From Adineta vaga (lineage: Eukaryota; Rotifera), in the NCBI GenBank assembly GCA_021613535.1, contig CP075497.1, positions 1,922,001-1,986,000 on the forward strand: a DNA stretch of 64,000 nucleotides, written 5' to 3'. A program made the translations under genes and the position numbers. Positions 12,830 to 25,235 of this stretch are shown here, piece after piece. The notes beneath the pieces are model-generated. The model did not search any database. It saw only the letters and a list, made by a program, of their open reading frames with translations, and was not told the origin of the DNA. Every line of letters begins with the position of its first letter. Position 1 is the first letter of the stretch.

Positions 12830-14673
12830 TCATCTCAATCGACCACTAAAACGATGAGGTTTGAATGGAAATTTTCGATCATGTTCTTTGATTGATTGAA
12901 TTATTAAATTTACAGCACGATTCACATCAGCACGTGGTCCAATCACTTTGACTGAACATGTATCAATCGATGAACCAGCGACTGTATGAATACGAACTGT
13001 TCGACATTGAGAACGAATTTGAGCAATACGAATACCATGTGGACCAAGTAAAGCACCGAATTCACCATGATTGATCCAAAATTGTCGTATGATTGAATCA
13101 TCATTTAATTTAACAACAGAAAACTCATGTTCTGTATCAGCTTCAACTGAACCATTCCAAGCATCGAATGCTGAATAACGACGAATACTTTCTTCTTCAT
13201 TATCAAATTTGTCATTATGTTCTTGATGAGGATTTGTTGAACGTAAAGTTATTTCTGAAGAAGCAAAACCACCATATTCATGAACAAGTGAAGCATCGTA
13301 ATTACTGAAAAGAAAAAAGATAATTTAAATATTTATACATTTATAATCATTGATAGATACATGTAGAAGTATAATGCAATACCGTATAGGTGATTCTCAC
13401 AAATAAATAACGAATTGAGAGAAGTATTAGTTCTTCCGTACTTTCATATAAACAATAGAAAATTTGTGTCTTAGATGATTCGAAAAAGTAATCTCTATTT
13501 TGTTTAGCATAAACATACTACAAAATTCTTGAGGGTTTTTCCCGTTTAACTAAAGAAATAACTTAGAAGTTTTGACGCTGTTCACATTCATCAAATGCTA
13601 CTCTTCGGTATTTGATAAAAAACTTAAACTTACATTTCATTATAAAATAAAAGATCATCATCATCATAAATATGTTGATTAATATTGAGAAGTATTTCTT
13701 GTAAACAAGCAATGATTGTCTCATAAGATGAACTTTGTATAAGTAAAACACGTTCTGTTGAAAGTGGTGCACATGTTGGATGAATAGTTAATGTATGTAA
13801 AGCATATTTTTCTCTTAACATCTTCGATCGATCACCTAATTTTCCAAGTATTAATGGTGCATATGATGTATGAAGAAGAATTCGTAATTCACATTGATTT
13901 AATGGTAAAGAATATAAAGTTGAAAGAATATTTTCGATCACGTCTAATTGACGAGAACCTAAACGAGATTTATATGAAGAAAAATTTCATCTCATTTTGT
14001 TTTGCCTTTTCTTACCAGTGATAGTTAACACTCGTTCCGGTGTTGTTTCATTAATTTTTGTCGTTGTAATTTGAACAAATTCTTGAAAAAGAGGTAAATG
14101 TTGAATTTTTTCAATTGCTTCCTTTTGAATTAAAATTCGACAAAGAAAATCTTTTTTTTCTTTTAATTCTTTTTCTTGATTTAATTCTTGATGATTATCA
14201 TCATCATCATTAATCGTCATTTCATCTAAATCATGTTCATATTCTTTTTTTAATTTTAATTTTCCATCAATTTTAACTTTTGTTGTATCCAATTCGTAAG
14301 TTAAACATTTTAAAATACAAATTTCATGTCCAATTGCTGATAATTTCTTTCCATCAAGATAATTTTCATTTTCACTATTTAAAATCTTCATCATTAATTG
14401 TTGAAATAATTTCAATTGTTCAGATGATTGTTTTAAATCAGCTAAACATAATTGATATAACGAATCGATTTGTTCAAACATTTTCGATGCCCAACAATCG
14501 AGTTGAATTTCTCGTTTATGATTATTTTCATATTCAATCGTTTGAACATCATTTAATGATTGATAATATGTTTGAGCTTGAGTTAAAAGTAAATTTAGAC
14601 GAAGTTCAATGGGTGTTAATGACGTTTTATCAGGAATTAAAACACGAGTTTGAAAACGATTGGCTGTTGCCAT
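12830..14673 (-). CDS. hnRNP K/PCBP-like KH protein with N-terminal coiled coil (copy 2)
   Basis: Three exons (14673-14016, 13958-13634, 13304-12830) join in frame to 485 residues. Residues 1-170 are a coiled coil that aligns with copy 1 at 708-1515 (QLDCWASKMFEQID against TLRQWRSQMLDQIN). Next comes a KH1-like unit (FLCRILIQ ... TTPERVLTITG) in which the GxxG loop is missing, then KH2 (CELRILLHTSYAPLILGKLG ... STERVLLI) with GKLG kept, then an Asp-rich linker and KH3 with GALLGPHGIRIAQI. The three KH units follow the hnRNP K order. The protein probably binds single-stranded C-rich nucleic acid through KH2 and KH3. The second intron (13305-13633) is longer than usual. Copies 1 and 2 are diverged, so the duplication is not recent. 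Confidence 0.82.
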
Positions 14674-15200
14674 CGAAAATATCTAGACAAATCAAAGATT
14701 CGATAGAAATACAATTGATTTAAAATAAAGTGTTTATCGAAAATATCGATGTCTCTTTATTGACTAATTAACTATTTAAGAAAATTTCGTTTGTATACCA
14801 TCGAACGTTTCTTCTGGCCATGAAATAATGCAATTTATGGAGGTTTGAAAAAGAGGAAAAGAAGCAGAACAAAAAAAAGAGAAGAAACTAGGAGAGAAAG
14901 AAAAGGAATGACGAAGAATTCAAATGCTTTCATGAAGAAGAAAAAGAACGAACGAATTGGTTGGGGAGATGTTTTTTTTTGACATACAAACGGGTATAAC
15001 ATGTGACTTAGTCATCGCACTTATCAAAATAGACTATATCGATTGTTTAAAGAATTTTTTCAACAGATGCTTTTATTTAAGGAAAATATTTAATTTATAA
15101 GTTATGTCGAAATACAATCTTTTATCGTTAATAACATTTTCCTTTCCATACAGACGAGAATTCGTTGGAATATTTTGTGAGTAAAGAAACTGACTGTTAC
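14674..15200. other. Intergenic, 0.5 kb
   Basis: It lies upstream of KH copy 2 and downstream of the TRIM-like gene. It contains a purine-rich GA tract (about 14850-14960) and AT-rich DNA. No gene was seen. Confidence 0.5.
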
Positions 15201-16334
15201 TCATTGTAAAACTCCACTAAAATGAAATAATCCATGTTTATCCCCATCAGTTACATAGAGACTATCATCAATAAAAAGTATTCCAATTGGTTTTGCAAAT
15301 AATTCATGTCTTAATTCACCACGATATTCTCCATCAATTGTAAAAACAAAAATACTTTTCGATAAACTTGATGTAACAAATAATAAATCTCGTACACAAC
15401 GAATCGATCGTGGTCCATCAATGGTTAAACCTAATGTTACTTCAGGTATTGTATGCATTTGTTGATCCGTATGTTTATTGAATGTTAAAACACAATTTTT
15501 TGTTCCACTAGTAACATAGAAAAGATTAATACCTGAACATTGACATCAACAAGTAAATGCTTAGAATCGATAAGAAATTTATCAATTGATTGTATTTCCG
15601 TATGAAGACGAGCGACACATCGAACAAGATCAGCTTGACGTCGATCATGAAATTCTTGAATTTTTTGACATAAACGTTCATTTAATAATTTTAAATTCTT
15701 TTGCATTTCATCAAAACTAAATTGAGAACAAAAGAACATTCTCTTTCTTTTAAAAAAAACAAACAAAATCGTATCAATTCTTACCGTTTATTTACTTGTT
15801 GAAATGTTTCATCACATTGATCACGAAAATCATTTGTTGATTGATTCAATGTAAGTTTTAATTCTTCACTCATTCGTTCGATTTCCATTGTTTCACGTGT
15901 TATATCACCAATAACTTCTTGTCGATGAATTTCCAAACAAGATACACATGCTTGTCGCGAACAATGTGCACATGATGTTATCGATGGTTGAACATTACAA
16001 ATTGCACATTGTTTATTTTGAACAATATCAATCTTTCGAATATGTAACAATTGCATTAGAGCAACATTTTGAGATAATAAATCTACATTTACAATTGTAT
16101 GTTTTGCTAAACCTGAAATAAATGAAAAGTAAAAGAGATAAGATGAAATGAAGATGACAACAACGAACAATTTGGACAAGCCATGATTGTTGTATCAAGC
16201 ATTGTATTTCGTATACAGTCAATGCAAAATGTATGACCACATGGTAGAATTCGAGGATCTTTAAATGTTCGATTACAAACACTACAGGATGTGATTTGAC
16301 GAATATTTTCATAGGAACAAATCGCTGTTGTCAT
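15201..16334 (-). CDS. TRIM-like RING/B-box/coiled-coil protein with short NHL-type tail
   Basis: Probably an E3 ubiquitin ligase. The first exon starts at ATG 16334 and encodes a C3HC4 RING (CSVCNRTF, then CGHTFCIDC, then CPNC). The last RING cysteine is split by an intron whose donor GTTCGT is weak, and joining to TTTCAG|GTTTAGC restores CPNCLAK. A B-box-like zinc motif follows (CAICNVQPSITSC, then HCSRQACVSCLEIH), then a coiled coil of about 120 residues, and finally about 100 residues resembling NHL/beta-propeller blades. TRIM2/3/71-type proteins carry six NHL repeats, so this tail is short: either a truncated propeller or a reduced form. The nearest neighbours, at 14673 and 16642, are unrelated. 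Confidence 0.8.
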
Positions 16335-16641
16335 TCTTTCAATTAAATGAAGATAAACGAAAATGATGTAAAGTTAATTGGAAAACATTTCATTCAAACG
16401 CGCCAAAATTCTTTACTTTTATCAGGTAAAAATTCATAAGAAAACATATCTCTTTGTATATATTCTGTCAAAAACAGAGGCAACATCAATGAATCACCAT
16501 TTTATTTCGTCTTTCATATTAGATAAAAAAAAAAGAGAAAGAAAACTGAATAACAACAACAACTGGCAGTATTCTCTTTTGCTCGATTTCAAATAACTTG
16601 TTTTGACAAACTTTATTATCTACTTTTTCTATTTGTATTAA
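16335..16641. other. Divergent promoter region
   Basis: These 307 nt separate the divergent starts at 16334 (minus) and 16642 (plus). The DNA is AT-rich and no other feature was recognised. Confidence 0.4.
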
Positions 16642-17058
16642 ATGTCACTTGATGATAATCTAACAACAACGTATAATAATGAAATCTTTACAACAGAAGA
16701 ATCAGTAGTCACAAATATTTCATGTGATCCAACATGTTATTCATTAGTGAAACCAACTTCTGATGATGTTGATTTAACAACCAAACTTATATATTCTCTT
16801 GTTATTATTTTACTTGCTTCGGTAATCGCAAGTAGTCTGGTCATTTTTCTTCGTTTTTATCGATATTCACAAAAGCAACAGAAGAAAGAAAAAGACTTTC
16901 TACAGGTTAGATACATTATCTTAATGAATTTATTTAGAAAAATTTTATTTTAGGATACGAAAATACATGCTCATCCATTTGAAGATATTGTTGTTATTGT
17001 TGATGAACCTAAATCAATCGAATTAACAGATATTAGACCAACAACAATTGCTAATTAA
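16642..17058 (+). CDS. Small single-pass membrane protein
   Basis: Two exons join at CTACAG|GTTAGA and TTTTAG|GATACG to give about 121 residues. The N-terminal 50 residues are Thr/Asn/acidic-rich with potential N-glycosylation sites (NIS, NLT) and a CDPTC cysteine pair. One hydrophobic helix (about residues 50-72) is followed by a basic stop-transfer segment (YRYSQKQQKK) and a short cytoplasmic tail ending PTTIAN. There is no N-terminal signal peptide, so a type III topology with an external N-terminus is likely. No family was recognised. Confidence 0.6.
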
Positions 17059-17219
17059 CAGTTTTCATGTTTATATTTCATCATGTGTCTTTTTTTCAAT
17101 GAAACCTATTATCATAAAAAAATCTCATATGAAGTAGAATGTAAATTCTATTCAAATTTCTCTACATAACTGATTTATTTGATACAAAGATTATTCTTTA
17201 TGTAAAACAATGACCAAAG

Positions 17220-19152
17220 TTAAACTCGTTTGTTATATGATCGAGTGTATTTAATTTCGAGTGTTTGTTTTGGTTTAACATTGATTTCCCATGAAATTTC
17301 GTGGTTCGGATTTGCTGTTGTTTCGCTTGCTTTAACAATATCTTTTTTTGGTTCAATTGAATAATTGCCTGTTTTACCTACTGATGAAGTATTAATTGCA
17401 ACGATAATTTCTTCCGATTTATAATTCATAACTGTAATTTTTCCTTCAAGTTGATCGGTTTGATAGTTTTGACTAAGAAAAGTAAATCGTCGTGAACTTG
17501 TATTTACAACTTTTTCTTCAAATTGAATTCGAACATCGAGAGCTTTTGTTAAATTAACAAAAGCTGTTGAACCTTTGGATGTATATGTTAATGTATCTTG
17601 ACCGACGAATTGTTGTTCTTGTTGACCTTTTGTTATTACAACTGGTGCAGTTGTTAAAACAACATTTGTTGAATTATCAAATTTAACACTATGCCATACC
17701 TATAAAGAATTTGGTTATTGACGAAATTTGATAAAAATTAGTTTTTACCTCTTCATATTGTTTGATTTCACCATTTGCTGGATAATTTGAACGAGAAGTA
17801 TTCGAATCAATTTTACAATGATAAACATCTTTATAGGGAATTTCAATATCAAATATTGGTAAAATTAAACGTTCTTTTTTTTCTAATAAAACATTTTTAA
17901 ATTCATATAAATGAAGATCATCAACATTTGGATCTTCAGATGTTTCATCTGGACCTGAATCAATCGAGATTGGTGCTACTGAATATGCTTGTTGTGTCAT
18001 TATTGAATTTGACATACAGCTACCATTTTGACCACCACGTCCTCTTCTGTTAAATACAGAAACACTTTCACATTGTGTTAATTGTTGAAGAAATGTTGAA
18101 ACATCCGCTGTACTAAGAGCTGGATCACTAACCGAAGCAAATTTCGATGTATTAGGAAATCCTACAACACAAAATAAATTTTCCACAGTCATATTTTCAA
18201 TATCATTTAAAATAACAGCTTTCGATATAAAACGAAGTCGTTTTATTGATGGATCATTTGAATTTAAAAGAACTAAACTAAAATAAAAAATTTAAATTGA
18301 ATTTATTTATATTTATTATTAATATTACTTGTATGAAGGTGCCCATGTTAAACCAAATGTTAAATATTTCATTAATCCCATATCAACCGAAGCAGAGTCA
18401 TTTCGATAATCAATTGACAAACAATTTTTTTCAATTCCATGCTGATAGGTTGTTTGAAGTGTTGTACCACGAATTGATCGAATAGTTGATAATGCTAATG
18501 CTAATAAGCCATGATCTGTTGTTTCAAATAAAACTAAATCACCAAATCTGATCTGTTGAGAATGAGAAACCGGTACTGGTGGAATAGAAGACATCGGAAG
18601 TCCACCATTGAAAAAAGCTAAAATACATAAATGTAAATCTATAATTTCAGGTATTATTTCTTTCAACTTACCAGTTGACGATGCACTAATCATATTTTCA
18701 TCATCGGATGTTTGTTGAATGCGTTTAACAGATTTTATTTTTCCTTTAATCCATTCTTTACTTTGACATATATTATCCATAACAAGAATTTCAACATCTT
18801 GTCCAATATTTGCTTCAACTAAATCCTGAACCGAGCGACATTCTCTCTCAACATTTTGTTTGGTCTTTTTCGTACGAATCGAACCAATTGTTGCTATAGA
18901 GAAAAGAAAGAAACAACATGAATTAAATCTTTTCTACAAAATCAAATTTATACTTTTATTTGATGTTGATTGAATCCAAAATGTTCCATGTACAGCATTC
19001 GATGGTGGATCCAAAAGTTCAACAGATTGATTCTTTTTATCTGCATTCGAAGGAAATTCAAATGTTTTTACGATCATACCATAACCATTTTTGAATAGGT
19101 AAACATTTGATGCATGTGCTGGAGTTTTACTTTCTGTGGTAGTAGTTGCCAT
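17220..19152 (-). CDS. DUF4139 (MuiA-type) domain protein
   Basis: Six or so exons encode about 570 residues. The N-terminus (ASNVYLFKNGYGMIVK) resembles the first strand typical of DUF4140/DUF4139 proteins. The middle contains GLTWAPSYK, the well-conserved region before the DUF4139 beta domain. The C-terminal third is beta-rich, ending in LEIKYTRSYNKRV. A Gly/Arg-rich insertion (NRRGRGGQNGS) and an acidic loop lie between. The biochemical function of this family is unknown. I chose the ATG at 19152 (MATTTTESK) because an upstream in-frame ATG at 19203 would add a hydrophobic leader that does not fit. It is convergent with the small protein gene ending at 17058. Confidence 0.75.
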
Positions 19153-19544
19153 TGAATATAATTTTGACGAAAAAATGTCGTTCGAGAATAAAAATACAGA
19201 CATTTATACTCGATATTTCTCTGCAATTGTGCAATATTCATTGCCAACGTGTCTCTAATGATTAATGATATATAAGAAAAAGAACTTGTTTTTCTTCTAC
19301 GTCGTTTGAGTTTTGTCTGAGGTAAAATAAGTAAAAAACGAACGAAATCGTGAGTTATCATGATGTTAATCATATAAAATGAACTAAAAGATATTGAATA
19401 GGTAAAATATGTTTTTCTCATCTCGACTCCAATGACATCTATTATTGAAATTGATTTGTTGTTGTTGTTTCTTTCACAGTTAATGTCGATGCCGACGTAC
19501 CTACCTACACAATTTATATCATTTAATACTTTTCTGAAACGAAG
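19153..19544. other. Divergent intergenic region
   Basis: These 392 nt lie between the DUF4139 gene (minus) and the small gene at 19545 (plus) and presumably hold both promoters. A (TTG)n run occurs near 19460. No gene was recognised. Confidence 0.4.
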
Positions 19545-19908
19545 ATGTCTTCTTGTAAGTCATATTCTTCATACTAAACAATTCTAAATTCCATTCCTTT
19601 AAGATTCCTCTGAACCTTCAACTCAAATCGGTGCTGGAAATGATATGAATATGATTAGTAGTTATGGTGGTTCGAATGAAAATCAACAATCATCAACAAC
19701 ACAAGGATGTAATATTCGAGATTATCATTTTGAAAAGAAAAAGATTTGATTTCTTCTTTTCATTATTTCAGGTTCATTTTCGTCTAATACAATGCTAAGT
19801 GATCAAATAAATACAAATTCTGAAACGGGATTGTAAGTTTGATTATTTATCATTTCCATAACTGATTTTTTTCGTTTGCTTAGGAAATTAAATCAAGATA
19901 AAAACTGA
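19545..19908 (+). CDS. Small Ser/Asn/Gln-rich protein
   Basis: Four short exons can be joined in one frame: ATGTCTTCTT|GTAAGT, an AAG acceptor, GGAT|GTAATA to TTTCAG|GT, and GGATT|GTAAGT to TGCTTAG|GAAA, ending in TGA. They give about 66 residues starting MSSYSSEPSTQ and ending LKLNQDKN. The product is hydrophilic, probably disordered, and unrecognised. Support is the chain of consistent splice sites in about 360 nt; the composition alone would be weak evidence. It lies 87 nt before the convergent EGF-repeat gene. Confidence 0.45.
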
Positions 19909-19994
19909 TTTTTATTTAGAAAATTTTGAATGAAATGAAAACTTATTTGATTAAATAAAAGAAATCTTTCTGTCATTTTTCTTTGTCTCTTCTT

Positions 19995-22001
19995 TCAATT
20001 AACATATTGAAAACGTTGAATAACTTTTGGTCTTGTACATTTCTTTTTTCCCATTAATTTTCTGATTTCTTCTTTTCGTAAATTTAATCGTTGTGATTTA
20101 ACTGGATCAATTCGAAAGATATATTTCAAAGCATCCATAAGCAAAATAAATCCAACCAAAATAGAAATCATCAAAATTGCAATATAACCAAAACCTTAAA
20201 TTAACAAAATTTTCATAAAAATTCTCATAAAAAATCAATTGGAAATTACTTTTCGTCACATAAGCTCGTATAATCGCACTTGTTTCTGTTGATTCACAAA
20301 GACGTCCATAAAAACCTGATAAACATTGACAAGTAAAATTTAAATGTTCTTCCAAACAAACACCCTTATTTTGACAAGTAATATTTGCACAAAAACTAAC
20401 GATCTTTGCACATCGTTCACCGGTATATCCTTTTGAACAATTACAACGGAATTCCACCGAAGATACATTATTACAACCTCCTATAAATAAAGATTTATTT
20501 TCATTAAAGAATGTTCTTCATCTTCTATCAAACCTCGATCAAAACATGTAAATTCTTTACATAATCGATGATCATTTTGACATTGAGTACCATTATAACC
20601 TTCAATACAAGCACAACTGTAACCAAGTTCATTTGTTGAATTTGAAAAACATTGACCAAAATTTAAACAAGGACTCGTTTGATTACAAATATCTTTACTA
20701 AATGTACAATCTGTACCGAAAAAACTTCCATTACAATTGTCAGTTGGCATAATCATTGATGGAAGTGCTAAAAAATTCAATCGTCTTCCTCGTAAACAGA
20801 AAATAAAATAAACAAACTGTCGTTTTTTGTTGAAGATTGAATAGTACTTGGAGATTGTGTAGTACCTGAAATTAATCTTAGTTAAATTAGACTTTTCTTT
20901 TAGAATAACGCATTGAATTACTTTCTGGACATTTTGATGAATTAAATCGATATAAAATAATAGCATTTGAATCACTAACAATGATATCTTTATTTTCGTC
21001 CATAATTGCATTATGAGCGTTTTTTAATAAAGAATTCTGACAACCAATCGCACAAATTGTGATATTATCTGTTAAATTGAATAAGTGAATAGTCGTGTTT
21101 GTTGTGATAACAAGAATATCAGATTGATATACACTAAGTGCTACAGGATTTGTAACATTTGCTGGTAAAGTTGTACCATTTTTTGTATTAAATTTGGACA
21201 TTTGAATTCGATTATTACCAACATCATTGACAAATCTGATGAGATGATAGAAATTTATTGATAATATGCACAAAAATAGACTTACAATGTTTGATTTTCA
21301 TTCGTAACTATTGATTGTGGATTATCCAATTGTTTAGTTGAATTACCTGGTGGTATATTGATACCATAATAGATTGAAACAGGTGGCGTACTGTTTTTAT
21401 AACAATATATTATACTTTCGCTAATAAAATAAACATTTTCATTACTACTATCGATACATAAACCTCCACGGGCAGACTTAAATGAGGTTCCACTCGAAGG
21501 CTTAAGATTGAAAATCTCCGTAGCATTATTTCCAAAATCTAATGAACTATTAAATCGAAATATTTTGTTCGTCGAACTATCAAGAACGTATAATGAACCA
21601 TTCGGACTGTAAGCAAGAGATGATGGTAGATAATTTGCCGCTGATATATTGGTAGAATTACTCGAATTTAATAAAATTGCAAATATTGTTGACGTATTTG
21701 ATCGATTAAAAATCATGATACGACCATTATTATCATCTAGAACTGCGATTTCACGTGTTTTTCTATTTATATCCATACCACTAATCTTCAAATTAAGTGA
21801 ATTATCATCATTTCCTTCCGATTTATTTTGTTGACCAAAGAGAATTTCTTCAGATGAATCCCATTTCGAACATTGAATATCTAGAGATATATTTGACATT
21901 CTCATCAATTTATTTCTCATTAAAATCTTACTGAAATCTCGTGACGAACCAATACCAACGATAAAGATAAAAAGAAAATGTAGTATTACCTTGTCAATCA
22001 T
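19995..22001 (-). CDS. Membrane protein with beta-propeller-like ectodomain and three EGF repeats
   Basis: The protein starts at ATG 22001 with a hydrophobic signal sequence (MIDKVILHFLFIFIVGIG). The next roughly 330 residues consist of short repeats such as LYVLDSSTNKIFRFN and FVNDVGNNRIQM, typical of NHL/SMP-30 beta-propellers, with many N-glycosylation sites. Three EGF-like domains follow (CNQTSPCLNFGQC ... CIEGYNGTQC; CNNVSS ... CSKGYTGERC; CQNKGVC ... CLSGFYGRLC). A transmembrane helix (FGYIAILMISILVGFILLMD) and a basic cytoplasmic tail of about 45 residues end the protein at TGA 19995. It is a type I surface receptor or adhesion-like protein. The ligand is unknown. Exon limits around 20770-20880 are the least certain. 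Confidence 0.8.
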
Positions 22002-22266
22002 TGTTAAATGAATGATTTGAATGAGAAAAACCTCTGTTTAAAAACATTAATTTATCCAAAAAAATAAGGAGTTACAAAATCATTTAAAGAAAAGTCAGAT
22101 TTCTTTGTCTGTCTGGAAAAGGGTAAATTGCAATTTGACAAAAAGTATTCAAAGACAAACTCTATCGACTAAAATTGTTATTTATTTAAATAATCAAACA
22201 TCGACGTCAATAGTTCGTTGTTTAATCGATGTAAAAATAAAGTTTCTATTGAAATAAAGAAAATCA

Positions 22267-23498
22267 TTAAAGCCAAATCGGTTCACCTTGTCGAGGGAAA
22301 ATGTAATTGTACTTAGAATTCCTTTCATTTTGTAATTGTTCGATGATTTTTTCACGACTTCCTTGTTCTGGTTTGATGTGTGTTATAACAATTGTAACAT
22401 TTTCCATTGAATGATATGATTGTAGAACATCTAATTCTTTTACAAGCCATTTTGGTGTTAAATGTCCAAATAATAAATGATCAGGACGTTCATTCGGATA
22501 TGAAACTTCAATAAAAATTGCTTTTAATTGATTAGCAACAACCAATGGACTCATAGCTTTCCATAATTGTTCAAGATATCTTGGTGAATAAGTTTGATTA
22601 TTAGCTTGAACGATTTTTTCAACATCATCCGGACCTGTATCACCCAAATAAAGAATTGACGATTCATTTACATCATGACGCGAGATAAGAAATGCTGAAC
22701 TTAGAAATGGACATGTATGACATAAACGAAAGATTCGTACATTCAAATTGGTATTTGGTATTGAGATTGAATTTATTGATAGAGGATCTAAGATTTGATA
22801 ATTATACATCTAATTAAAGCATAAAAAAATTCAAGAAAAAGATTATTTTAATGTTTAATTTACTTTTAAACCAGTTGGACCAAAATCTGCCCATGCTTGA
22901 TTATTAAAATAATCATCATGAATAATTTTCATTGTTTCATTTAATCCAAAAATTGTCTTTCCAGCTTTATCATTCGGAGAATTAAGAATAAATCCACTAA
23001 TATGATCAAGATGTCCATGTGAAATAAAATAACCTTTGATTTGTTCTTGAATAAATCGTTCAGCAGTAACATTCGTTGATGGAAAACATTTCTTTTGAAT
23101 TGCTATTCTAAATAAAACAAATGATTTGATAAATTTTTTTAATAAAATTTTTTCTATTTACTCAATTCCATGACGAAGTGTACCACCATCAAGTGATATA
23201 TAAATAGAATCTGGTGTATCATCATTCACTGTTGTAAGAATATAAGAAGAAAGATTACTTTCATCTAATCCACCACTTGTACCCAATGGTATAACATAAA
23301 AGGAATAGAATTTCGATTTGGTGGACTCCGTAGATGTTGATTTAGTATTAGTAACAACCAAAACGACTGTCAAAATTGTAAAGAATAGTATCATAATACT
23401 GAGAAAAAAAGAAATTGATTTCAATGAATATTTGTGAGATATACTACTTACCTAACAATGATACAAATACCAGTTGATTTTGTGAGATTAAATGCCAT
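22267..23498 (-). CDS. Class II cyclic-nucleotide phosphodiesterase-like MBL-fold enzyme, membrane-anchored
   Basis: Four exons from ATG 23498. The N-terminus carries a signal anchor (IMILFFTILTVVLVV). The enzymatic part begins at FYVIPLGTSGGLDESNLSSY, includes the zinc motif SHGHLDHISG (HxHxDH), LYLGDTGPDDVE (a metal-binding Asp), FIEVSYPNE, LFGHLTPKWL, and VVITHIKPEQGS. This order matches the class II (PDE1-type) 3',5'-cyclic-AMP phosphodiesterases, best known from fungi, Dictyostelium and bacteria. The likely reaction is hydrolysis of cyclic nucleotides. The anchor and N-glycosylation sites suggest an extracellular or lumenal active site, as in Dictyostelium. Family occurrence is uncommon in animals, so horizontal origin is possible, but the introns show it is well integrated. 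Confidence 0.82.
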
Positions 23499-25235
23499 TG
23501 AAGAGTATATCTATAAACGATAATCTTTATTAGAAACAATGACATTAACAAACGATAAATTTATATGATGAAAGGTTATACTACTTTTTTTTCTGAGAAA
23601 AGGACAGACGAAATTTATAATTAAATGGATAGACTCTCTCTTTACGTATCGAATAAAATGCTTTTAATATCGTACTATACAGAGAAGAAAGTGGTCTAGC
23701 ATGAAATTAGTTCGATATAAAAGAATACAAGATGACATTTATAAATACGTAAAAACGTCTAGAGATATTATCAAATCGAACAAATCAAATGTATGAATAT
23801 TGAATGCATTCAAATAAAAACAATTTAGTAAGGAGAAAGAAATCAAAATCCTGATAAGATACTGACAGTATTTCACGTGTTAGAAAAGATAATCATGGTG
23901 AAGGACAGAAAAGGAAAAAAATTCGATACAACAAGAGAAAAGTATTTCTATTCTCAAATGTAGATTATTTGTTAAAATAGAACTTTTTAATCTATAACAA
24001 ATGATATCATAAAGTAGATATGAACATTGATTATAAAAGATTAATATTTTCGATAAGAATTTCGAATACTTTAAATGTGAGTGAGAGTAACGAACTGTTA
24101 GAATCTATACTTCTATAAAATATAGTCAACAATGAAAACTTCACTTCTTCTGTTTTATGATGGTTTCATGTTGATTGATTTAGTAGCCATTATATTCATT
24201 GATATTTTGCGCTTGAATTTTGATAATATTCTATCATACTGTGCAGACAATTTCGAATAGTTAACGATGATTGATCCATCTTAATAAATAAGTTTAGTAA
24301 TTAACATTAATTCAACCTGATTCTCGTCTAGTTTGTCGTTGAATGAAACACAAGTTCATATGAAAATATTCGAAACATGCTATGACATCCAATATTTTAT
24401 GTTCCATCCATGGTTATTTGCCTGTTTCGTAGTAACAAAAATTAAAATATTAAGAGTGAATCTATACCATATGGTATTTAATTTTTAATTTGTTCACAGA
24501 AAGCATTCAAAAAAAACATTTTACTTGTTCGTTTGTTGACATGTTTGAAACGAAAAGACGAATAGGTACGTGTGTAGCAGGTCCAGCACAAGTAACATTC
24601 TGCCACTGCATGTGCCTGTAGTGCGTAAAATATGTACTGATGGTTTTCGCTGGGCATTTGACTGAAAACACGATAACTGTTTTGTCAAAACCATTCATCA
24701 ATGATCATAGGTGATGAATAACATTTTAATATAGAACAAAAGACATTTTATGTATAGTACTCTTGTCTTTATTTATCTTGTAGTTAGATTAGATCATTTT
24801 TATCATTTATAACATTATTTTCTTATTATCGATGAAAGTCTGAGTTCCATATTTTCAAAACAGTTGAAAGTAATTTATATATATACAGTATATCTATGCT
24901 TTATACATTCATTGATTATCATTGATGTCGTTCGAGCGAAAAATTTCATAAACGAAAAGTAGGACTGCGAAGGAGGGAGTATTGAAAACTTAATTTTTGA
25001 TTCGTAAAATCATCTTGAAGATTTGGCTGTAGGAGAATATACGAATTAGACATAATATTTACATTGGCATTTTTAAACCTTTAAATAAATTCCTATGTTC
25101 TTCTTTGCTTCGTTTTTCCTTGAACTAATAAGTTAAAAATTACTTTTTTGTATAATATGCTTGATTAGCTTTGTTTTAGATCCATTTTATTTATTATAAA
25201 AAAGAAAAGTCCATCAATGGATACATAGAAAATGA
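23499..25235. other. 1.7 kb intergenic, no recognised gene
   Basis: AT-rich DNA between the phosphodiesterase start and the PTPA stop. One 64-residue minus-strand frame (24507-24701) begins with two ATGs and has slightly higher GC but matches nothing known. TA-rich runs occur near 24880. No RNA gene or mobile element was identified. Confidence 0.5.

Noticed and set aside
19640-19700. tRNA B-box-like GGTTCGAA
   Set aside because: It lies in an exon of the small Ser-rich gene, with no A box or cloverleaf around it. No tRNA was found elsewhere in the window either.
24507-24701. 64-residue minus-strand open frame
   Set aside because: It starts with ATG and is slightly GC-richer than its surroundings, but has no splice partners, no recognised motif and no neighbours in register.
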